Shown piece after piece: positions 1-5,012 of a DNA stretch of 5,012 nucleotides. The notes under the pieces were generated by a model that made no database searches, had not been told where the DNA came from, and saw only the letters and a list, made by a program, of their open reading frames with translations. How positions within the stretch are numbered: position 1 is the first letter of the stretch; each line of letters starts with the position of its first letter. Origin of the DNA: an uncultured Actinomycetes bacterium (GTDB lineage Bacteria; Actinomycetota; Acidimicrobiia; Acidimicrobiales; RAAP-2); NCBI GenBank assembly GCA_903893955.1, contig CAITOG010000019.1, positions 1 to 5,012 on the forward strand. The letters run 5' to 3'. Position numbers and translations under genes: made by a program.

Positions 1-210
1 CTGCGCACCGTTGAGAAGCCAGGCCACCGCCTTGTCATTGTCGATGTTGACCAAGGTCTCTGGCTCTGCCAGCGACGCGCCGCGAGGGGCGTAGGTCCCC
101 AAGATCTCGAGGAACCGGCCGTTGCGGGGGCTCCGGCTATCCGCCGCGACCACACGATACGTCGGCTGCTTCTTCTTACCGATCCGCACAAGGCGGAGCT
201 TGACTGCCAC
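1..210 (-). CDS. rpsP: 30S ribosomal protein S16, N-terminal part (3' end beyond window)
   Basis: S16 is a small-subunit ribosomal protein that binds 16S rRNA and helps assemble the 30S subunit. The 70 visible codons begin at GTG 210-208 and run in frame to the window edge. They read (M)AVKLRLVRIGKKKQPTYR, then VVAADSRSPRNGRFLEILG, TYAP, and later NIDNDKAVAWLLNGAQ. This follows the family closely: the N-terminal strand, the basic IGKKKQP turn, the ADSRSPR(D/N)GRF(I/L)E block and the KA..WL..GAQ helix. GTG is chosen because it gives the conserved MAVK start and has a purine-rich site upstream. Only the last part of the core and any C-terminal extension are missing. In many bacteria rpsP is followed by a KH-domain RNA-binding protein, rimM, trmD and rplS; those would lie beyond position 1. 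It is the last visible gene of the likely smc-ftsY-ffh-rpsP unit. Confidence 0.96.
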   Translation of the reverse strand, partial: MAVKLRLVRIGKKKQPTYRVVAADSRSPRNGRFLEILGTYAPRGASLAEPETLVNIDNDKAVAWLLNGAQ

Positions 211-280
211 GAGATGACTTCCCTTCGATGAAACGGTTCTGGCCGCCGGCTACGAGCGCCAGGGCATCAGGGCCTCGATA
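211..280 (-). other. 70-base ffh-rpsP spacer, no convincing terminator
   Basis: The spacer holds one imperfect inverted repeat on the coding strand, CTGGC at 262-258 and GCCGG at 250-246, with a 7-base loop and one G-T pair. An alternative partner, GCCAG, lies at 243-239. No T-run follows, so it does not look like an intrinsic terminator, and read-through from ffh into rpsP is expected. I see no clear -35/-10 promoter. A minor internal promoter for the ribosomal protein gene cannot be excluded by eye. Confidence 0.4.
218..226 (-). promoter_or_regulatory. Ribosome binding site of rpsP
   Basis: The coding strand reads GAAGGGAAG, a purine-rich Shine-Dalgarno-like stretch ending 7 bases before the GTG start at 210. 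It supports GTG as the start even though no ATG is present in that frame nearby. Confidence 0.6.
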
Positions 281-1825
281 TTAGCGCTCCTTGCGGGGGG
301 TCACCCTCCCGCCCTTCTTCTTCTTGCCCTTTGCAGTGCCTCGAGCGTTGCTCGATGAGGCTGCCCCGCCCGCTCCCCGGCCGGCTTGGGTGAGCTCTGC
401 AGGCAAGCCGCCGGCACCCTTTCGACCCGGGATCTGGCCGCCGAGGGCAGCCTCGATCTCTGCCATGTCGGGCTTCGGCCCCCGGCCGAGGAGCTGCTTG
501 GCCATCGCCGTCTTGCCCTTGCCGCCGCCCATGCCAGCCATCGGCCCCATCGACTTCATCATCTTCTGCATCTGGCGGAACTGGTTCAGCAGCTGGTTCA
601 CGTCCTGGACGCTGCGACCGGCGCCCTGGGCGATCCGACGCCGACGAGAGCCATCGATCACCGAGGGGTCCCGGCGTTCAGCTGGCGTCATCGACCTGAC
701 GATGGCCTCGACCCGATCGATCTCTCGGTCGTCGAGCTGGTCGGCAGCAGAGCGCATCTCCTTGCTCATGCCCGGCATCAGGCGCATCAGCCCGCCCATG
801 GAGCCCATCTTGCGCACCTGGCCGAGCTGCTCGAGGAAGTCATCTAGCGTGAAGGTCCCGTCGAGCAGGCGCCCGGCAGACTTCGCCACCACCTCGGCGT
901 CCATCGTCCGCTCGGCCTGCTCGATGAGCGAAAGGACGTCGCCCATCCCGAGGATCCGATCGGCCATCCGGTCAGGGTGGAAGACGTCGAGATCCTCGAC
1001 CTTCTCACCTGTCGAGGCGAAGGCGATCGGCCGACCAGTGACCCCCTTGACGCTCAATGCCGCGCCACCACGGGCGTCGCCGTCAAGCTTGGTCAAGATC
1101 ACGCCATCGAGCGCGAGGCGCTCGTGGAAGGCCGACGCCGTGGCGACCGCGTCCTGGCCGGTCATCGCGTCGATGACCAAGAAGGTGTACGACGGGTCGG
1201 TCGCTGCAGAGACCCGAGCGACCTCATCCATCAGCGCCTCGTCGATAGCGAGGCGACCAGCGGTGTCCAGGATCACGACGTCTCGACCAAGGCGCTGCGC
1301 CTCAGCGACGCCGCCGGTGGCCACCGCCACCGGATCCGACGGCTCCGAGTAGACGCTGACGCCGATCTGCTCGCCGAGGACCCTGAGCTGCTCGACCGCA
1401 GCTGGTCGTTGCAGGTCAGCGGCGACCAGGAGCGGGTTGCGACCCTGCTGCTTGAACCACCGGGCCAGCTTTGCCGCGGCGGTGGTCTTGCCAGCCCCCT
1501 GGAGACCGGCGAGCAGCACCACCGTCGGGGGACGCGACGCGTAGGTGATCTTGAGGGTCTCGCCCCCGAGCGCGTCGATCAACTGCTCGTGAACGGCCTT
1601 GACGACCTGCTGTCCCGGCGAGAGGGCCTTGGAGAGCTCTGTGCCAGCGAGTCTGGCCCGAACACCGTCGAGGAAGGCCCTGACGACGCCGACCTCGACG
1701 TCAGCCTCGAGCAGCGCGGTCCTGATCTCTTGGAGTGCCTCGTCGAGGTCTTGCTCAGAGAGCCGGCCGCGGCTCCTCAGGCGGCCGGCGATGCGGTCCA
1801 GGCGGTCAGAGAGGGCGTCGAACAT
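281..1825 (-). CDS. ffh: Signal recognition particle protein Ffh (SRP54 homologue)
   Basis: Ffh is the protein subunit of the bacterial signal recognition particle. With the 4.5S/SRP RNA it binds hydrophobic signal sequences emerging from ribosomes and docks on FtsY at the membrane. The protein has 514 residues, normal to slightly long for the family. The N domain is residues 1-90, starting MFDALSDRLD, which fixes the ATG at 1825. The G domain is about 98-297: G1 GLQGAGKTT (107-115), G2 DLQRPAA (137-143), G3 DTAGR (187-191), G4 TKLDGDARGG (245-254), G5 ASTGEK (270-275), then the linker HPDRMADRILGMGD. The Met-rich M domain is about 298-428. It has the signal-sequence finger loop GSMGGLMRLMPGM (341-353), the RNA-binding SRRRRIAQGAG (393-403), and the Met-rich helix around QMQKMMKSMGPM. 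Residues about 430-514 are a flexible Gly/Ala/Lys-rich tail with GKKKKGG near the end. All catalytic and RNA-binding motifs look intact. It lies 39 bases after ftsY and 70 bases before rpsP on the same strand, so a shared operon is likely. The stop is TAA (283-281). Confidence 0.98.
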   Translation of the reverse strand: MFDALSDRLDRIAGRLRSRGRLSEQDLDEALQEIRTALLEADVEVGVVRAFLDGVRARLAGTELSKALSPGQQVVKAVHEQLIDALGGETLKITYASRPPTVVLLAGLQGAGKTTAAAKLARWFKQQGRNPLLVAADLQRPAAVEQLRVLGEQIGVSVYSEPSDPVAVATGGVAEAQRLGRDVVILDTAGRLAIDEALMDEVARVSAATDPSYTFLVIDAMTGQDAVATASAFHERLALDGVILTKLDGDARGGAALSVKGVTGRPIAFASTGEKVEDLDVFHPDRMADRILGMGDVLSLIEQAERTMDAEVVAKSAGRLLDGTFTLDDFLEQLGQVRKMGSMGGLMRLMPGMSKEMRSAADQLDDREIDRVEAIVRSMTPAERRDPSVIDGSRRRRIAQGAGRSVQDVNQLLNQFRQMQKMMKSMGPMAGMGGGKGKTAMAKQLLGRGPKPDMAEIEAALGGQIPGRKGAGGLPAELTQAGRGAGGAASSSNARGTAKGKKKKGGRVTPRKER

Positions 1826-1864
1826 GTCGTTGAGGAGGCTACCCGAGCCTGGTGGGCGCTCGGC
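1826..1864 (-). promoter_or_regulatory. 39-base ftsY-ffh spacer with small hairpin and no Shine-Dalgarno site
   Basis: On the coding strand this spacer contains AGGCT-CGGGT-AGCCT, a perfect 5-base stem with a 5-base loop (1850-1836), ending 10 bases before the ffh ATG. The stretch just before the ATG, AGCCTCCTCAACGAC, has no purine-rich ribosome site and instead carries CCTCCT. There is no T-run after the stem, so it is not an intrinsic terminator. ffh is probably read from the same transcript as ftsY and started either by coupling or as a leader with no Shine-Dalgarno pairing. A regulatory role for the hairpin is speculative. Confidence 0.4.
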
Positions 1865-3001
1865 TCAGGGCTCGAGCAGCGCGTCGACGAACGAGGCCGG
1901 GTCAAAGGGGACGAGGTCTGCAGCACCCTCGCCGAGACCCACCAGCTTGACCGGCAGCCCAAGCTCGCGGCTGATCGCCACGACGACGCCGCCACGAGCC
2001 GTCCCGTCGAGCTTGGTGAGCACCACGCCGGTCGCATCGACGGCCTCAGAGAACTCCCTGGCCTGGCTGACGGCGTTCTGGCCGGTGGTGGCGTCGAGGA
2101 CCAACAAGACCTCGACCACCTGCCCCGGCTCACGATCTGCAACCCGACGGATCTTCTTGAGCTCCTCGACCAGGTTGACCTTGGTGTGGAGCCGACCAGC
2201 GGTGTCAGCCAGCACGAGGTCCGCACCGCGTGCCCCTGCCGCCTGCACTGCGTCGAAGACCACCGAGCTCGGGTCGCCGCCCTCGGCGCCGCGCACGATC
2301 TCAGCACCTGCGCGCTCCGCCCACAGCCCGAGCTGGTCAGCCGCCGCAGCACGGAAGGTGTCTCCAGCTGCCAGGAGGACACGAAGCCCCTCGTTCGATT
2401 CACGGGTCGCGAGCTTGCCGATGGTTGTCGTCTTCCCGACCCCGTTGACCCCCACGAAGAGCCAGACCGGCACACGGCCGTCGTCGACCTCGCGTGACAA
2501 GGAGCGGTCCACGGGGCCACCGTCTGGGGCTGTCTCGAGCAAGGAGACCAGCTCGGTACGGACCAGTTCGACGAGCGCGTCATCGCCGTCAACCCGCTGC
2601 TCAAGAGCCGCCGCACGGACGGTGGCCAAGATCTGATCGGTCGTGGCGACACCGACATCGGATCGCAGCAGCGCCTCCTCGAGGTCAGCAATGGCATCCT
2701 CGTCGAGCCGACCCCGCCCGATGCGAGCACGCACGCTGGCGAAGAGGCCGCGCGACTTGCCCAGCCGATCCTTGTAGGCGGGTGGCGCCTCCTCGGCCGG
2801 CTCCTCGGGTGCTCCGGGAATCTCCTCGTCGGCTGCCTGGCCGGCCGGAGCGACAGGCTCTGGCGGCGGTGTAGCCGGCTGTTCAGGCGTCTTCTCGGTG
2901 ACCTGCTCTGCTCGCTCGGCTCGTCGTGCTCTGACGAGCAGGCCCACGATCGCTGCCAGGACCAGCAGCGCAACAACGATCGAGATGATGAGCGTGGCCA
3001 T
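1865..3001 (-). CDS. ftsY: Signal recognition particle receptor FtsY
   Basis: FtsY is the membrane-associated SRP receptor GTPase. It pairs with Ffh through matching NG domains and passes ribosomes to the Sec translocon; GTP hydrolysis in both proteins releases the complex. The protein has 378 residues. Residues 4-23 form one hydrophobic helix followed by RARRAER, a likely membrane anchor with its basic end inside. Residues 26-75 are a Pro/Glu/Ala-rich linker, a much shortened acidic A domain. The N domain spans about 76-165 and the G domain about 175-378. Motifs: G1 GVNGVGKT (184-191), G2 DTFRAAA (214-220), G3 DTAGR (266-270), G4 TKLD (329-332), G5 GLGEGAADL (355-363). All GTP-binding elements look intact. 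Ffh is excluded because there is no Met-rich M domain and the DTFRAAA and GLGEGAADL motifs are typical of FtsY. The ATG at 3001 is supported by the overlap with the smc stop and by a complete membrane helix. A membrane helix at the N-terminus is usual in Actinomycetota but absent from the E. coli protein. Confidence 0.97.
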   Translation of the reverse strand: MATLIISIVVALLVLAAIVGLLVRARRAERAEQVTEKTPEQPATPPPEPVAPAGQAADEEIPGAPEEPAEEAPPAYKDRLGKSRGLFASVRARIGRGRLDEDAIADLEEALLRSDVGVATTDQILATVRAAALEQRVDGDDALVELVRTELVSLLETAPDGGPVDRSLSREVDDGRVPVWLFVGVNGVGKTTTIGKLATRESNEGLRVLLAAGDTFRAAAADQLGLWAERAGAEIVRGAEGGDPSSVVFDAVQAAGARGADLVLADTAGRLHTKVNLVEELKKIRRVADREPGQVVEVLLVLDATTGQNAVSQAREFSEAVDATGVVLTKLDGTARGGVVVAISRELGLPVKLVGLGEGAADLVPFDPASFVDALLEP

Positions 3002-3003
3002 CA
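2999..3003 (-). promoter_or_regulatory. TGATG stop/start overlap joining smc and ftsY, with weak ribosome site
   Basis: On the coding strand the smc stop TGA and the ftsY start ATG share one A (position 3001). A weak Shine-Dalgarno-like GGTGG lies at 3012-3008, six bases before the ATG and still inside smc. Such overlaps commonly allow ribosomes finishing one gene to restart on the next, so translation of ftsY is probably coupled to smc. The overlap is seen directly; coupling is inferred. Confidence 0.8.
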
Positions 3004-5012
3004 GTCGCCACCAACAGCGCCGGCAGCAGGGACGAGGTCTTCTGCGCCAGCGTCGTCACCACGAGCTCCGGGCACCTTCTGCGACACCACCTGTGAGGAG
3101 CCACCGGGCTTCATCGTGACGCCGTAGAGCGCATCGCCGGTCTCCATGGTCCGCTTCTGGTGGCTCACGATGATCAGTTGCGCCTCGTCGCGGAACTCCC
3201 TGATCAGACCCAGGAAACGATGGAGGTTCACGTCGTCGAGCGCCGCCTCCACCTCGTCCATCAGATAGAAGGGCGAGGGCCGTGACCGGAAGACAGCGAA
3301 GAGGAAGGCAAGTGCAGCCATCGACTGCTCACCACCGGAGAGCAGCGAAATCCGACGGACGTTGCGACCCATGGGACGCACCTCGACCTCGACGCCTGTG
3401 TGCAGGAGATCGTCGGGCTCGGTGAGGACCAGCCGCCCCTGTCCGCCAGGGAAGAGCATCGCCACAAGAGTCGAGAAGTGCTCGTTCACGTCCGCTGCAG
3501 CCGACGCGAAGGTCGACATGATCTCCTCGTCGAGCGCACGGACGACCTCTTGGAGCTCTCGACGTGCTGAGCGGACGTCGGTCACCTGCGTGTCGAGATC
3601 CTCGTGCCGCTCCTCGAGCGCGCTGAGCTCCTCGAGCGCCAGCGGGTTGATGGGCCCCAGCGCCTCGAGCTCCTGGTCGAGCGCTGCCGCTCGTTCCGCA
3701 GGTTCGATGCCCTCAGGCAGCTCTGGAGCAGGTGCACCCACGGTCGCCGCCGGCTCGGTGCCAAGGTCCCGACGGATCATGTCGATGACCGCCTCAAGCT
3801 TGACAGCGACCTCCGCTGACTCGATCTCGAGCGCCCTCGTGGTGCTCAGGTGGCTGGTCAGGGTCGCATCGGCGGCGGCTCGGTCACGTCGGAGCTGCTC
3901 GAGCCGCTCGTTCGAGGCCCGCACCGCCTGCATCTCGGCTGCGTAGGCCTCTCGTCGCACTTCGAGGAGCGACTCTGCTCGATCCCGCGCCCCATCGACC
4001 ACGGCCCCGAGGCGCTCTATGGCGATCGCCTCGGCCTCGAGGCGCTCCCGGCGCTCGGCTGCCTGCGCTCGTGCCTCGACGTGCCCCGCAAGGCGCCGCT
4101 CGACCTCGGTGAGCCGATCCTGCAACGTGCGGCGACGCTCAGTCAGCTCAGCCACCCGTACCTCAAGGCTCTGGCGGAGCATCACGACCTGCGCTCGGTG
4201 GGCCTCGAGCGTCGTCCGAGCCTGCTCCGCCCATGATGCGCGCTCCTCGGCGCGCGACGCGGCGTCCTCGAGTCCCGGGATGGACTCGACGAGCAGTGCG
4301 AGGGCTTCTTGCTCCTCAGCCAGATCCGCCGCAGCCTGTGCCGCCGACGCCTCGTGGTCTCGCAGTTCCTCGGCCAGCCGCGCAATCGCGTCGGCGACCT
4401 GACGGCCTGCGGCCTCGTGCGCTGCAACCTCGCTCCCCGCCCGATCGAGCGAGCGCTGCGCCTTGGCCAGCTCGTCAGCGAGCCTGGCCGCGTCCTGGCG
4501 TGCAGCCTGGCGCGCATCATCGGCGCCCAACGCCGCCTGCGACGCAACATCGGCGTCCTGCTCAGCCTTCTCGACCGCGGCAGCGGTGACCATGCCGGCT
4601 CCAGCAGTCACTCGCCAGCCAGATGAGCTGAACCGATCCCCCTCCTCGGTCACCACGACCACGTCGGGACGATCCAGCGCAAGGTCGATCGCTGCTTCGA
4701 GCGAGCCCACCCGCACCGCCGAGCCGAAGAGCCGGTCGAGCACACCGGCCAAGCCTGCGGGTGCGCCGGGTCGGAGCGAGACGTGGTCTCGGACCAGCTC
4801 TGCGCCGTGAGGCAAGTAGCCGATCGGGGGCGGCGCATCGTCGGTCGTGGCGAGCACGAGACCACTGGCGCCTTCGCTTCGAAGCCGCTCAAGGGCGTTT
4901 CGGGCCGCGATGCGCCCGTCGACCACCACCGCCGACACCGCTGCGCCCGCTGCCGACTCGACGGCGCGCTCCCATCCTGGATCGACGACCAAGAGATCGA
5001 CCAGCGAGCCGA
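3001..5012 (-). CDS. smc: Chromosome segregation ATPase SMC, C-terminal part (5' end beyond window)
   Basis: SMC is the ATPase of bacterial condensin. It works as a dimer on the nucleoid, usually with ScpA and ScpB, to compact and segregate DNA. The frame is open to the window edge. The first full codon is at 5010-5008 and reads GSLVDLLVVDPGWERAV, the usual entry into the SMC hinge, so the TTG at 4992-4990 is not a true start. Order of parts: hinge (about 5010-4560), a long Glu/Ala/Arg/Leu-rich returning coiled coil (about 4550-3520) with a Pro-rich break near 3700-3770, then the C-terminal ATPase head. The head shows FPGGQGRLVLTEPDDLL, the ABC signature LSGGEQ (3325-3342), Walker B FYLMDE followed by the D-loop ALDD (3232-3270), and a Ser-His switch (His codon 3160-3162). 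The N-terminal head with Walker A and the first coil, about 500 residues, lie outside. The 669 visible codons fit a normal protein of about 1,170-1,200 residues. The stop TGA (3003-3001) overlaps the ftsY start. Identification is firm. Confidence 0.97.
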   Translation of the reverse strand, partial: GSLVDLLVVDPGWERAVESAAGAAVSAVVVDGRIAARNALERLRSEGASGLVLATTDDAPPPIGYLPHGAELVRDHVSLRPGAPAGLAGVLDRLFGSAVRVGSLEAAIDLALDRPDVVVVTEEGDRFSSSGWRVTAGAGMVTAAAVEKAEQDADVASQAALGADDARQAARQDAARLADELAKAQRSLDRAGSEVAAHEAAGRQVADAIARLAEELRDHEASAAQAAADLAEEQEALALLVESIPGLEDAASRAEERASWAEQARTTLEAHRAQVVMLRQSLEVRVAELTERRRTLQDRLTEVERRLAGHVEARAQAAERRERLEAEAIAIERLGAVVDGARDRAESLLEVRREAYAAEMQAVRASNERLEQLRRDRAAADATLTSHLSTTRALEIESAEVAVKLEAVIDMIRRDLGTEPAATVGAPAPELPEGIEPAERAAALDQELEALGPINPLALEELSALEERHEDLDTQVTDVRSARRELQEVVRALDEEIMSTFASAAADVNEHFSTLVAMLFPGGQGRLVLTEPDDLLHTGVEVEVRPMGRNVRRISLLSGGEQSMAALAFLFAVFRSRPSPFYLMDEVEAALDDVNLHRFLGLIREFRDEAQLIIVSHQKRTMETGDALYGVTMKPGGSSQVVSQKVPGARGDDAGAEDLVPAAGAVGGD

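Noticed and set aside
239..262. Possible intrinsic terminator between ffh and rpsP.
   Set aside because: The stem is short and imperfect with a long loop in its alternative form, and no T-run follows on the coding strand.
291..1352. A plus-strand open frame of 353 codons antisense to ffh.
   Set aside because: Ser/Arg/Pro-rich shadow translation of the conserved ffh gene, with no domain or family resemblance.
977..2497. A plus-strand open frame of 506 codons antisense to ffh and ftsY.
   Set aside because: It lies opposite two genes with complete, highly conserved motifs, crosses their junction, and its translation shows no recognisable family. Long antisense open frames are common in GC-rich DNA with G/C third positions.
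1777..2976. A minus-strand open frame of 399 codons overlapping ftsY in another frame.
   Set aside because: Arg/Ser-rich out-of-frame shadow; the 378-residue frame carries every FtsY GTPase motif.
3600..3700. Repeated CTCGAG/GAGCTC-like words in the smc coil region.
   Set aside because: They arise from recurring Leu-Glu and Glu-Leu codons in coiled-coil heptads, not from a DNA repeat element.
4990..4992. TTG as a start codon for a 663-residue protein.
   Set aside because: The frame continues upstream to the window edge with hinge-like residues GSLVDL, and the protein would lack the N-terminal half of SMC, so the TTG is an internal Leu codon.

Overview
The window is a conserved housekeeping block from a high-GC bacterium, with every real gene on the minus strand. 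By eye, roughly two thirds of bases are G or C, and third codon positions are strongly G/C. Several details point to Actinomycetota: an FtsY with an N-terminal membrane helix and a short A domain, the ASTGEK form of the Ffh G5 motif, and the gene order smc-ftsY-ffh-rpsP. An Acidimicrobiia-like lineage is a guess from the SMC hinge style and is not proven.

In the direction of transcription (high to low coordinates) the layout is as follows. Positions 5012-3001 hold the C-terminal 669 codons of the chromosome-organising ATPase SMC, cut at the start of its hinge by the window edge. Positions 3001-1865 hold the complete SRP receptor gene ftsY, whose ATG shares one base with the smc stop (TGATG). 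A 39-base gap with a small hairpin follows. Positions 1825-281 hold the complete ffh gene for the SRP GTPase. A 70-base gap without a convincing terminator follows. Positions 210-1 hold the first 70 codons of rpsP (ribosomal protein S16), cut by the other window edge.

The spacing (1-base overlap, 39 bases, 70 bases) and shared strand suggest one transcription unit whose main promoter lies upstream of the window. Functionally, Ffh binds signal sequences of nascent chains together with the SRP RNA. FtsY receives the SRP-ribosome complex at the membrane through the matching NG GTPase domain. S16 is part of the 30S subunit and SMC compacts and segregates the chromosome. The SRP RNA gene (ffs) is not visible here.

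I see no mobile element, tRNA, rRNA, CRISPR array, frameshift or foreign-looking segment, and no evidence of an undescribed system. The most noteworthy points are small: the Shine-Dalgarno-free, hairpin-bearing ffh leader, the TGATG coupling between smc and ftsY, and the Lys/Gly-rich Ffh tail.
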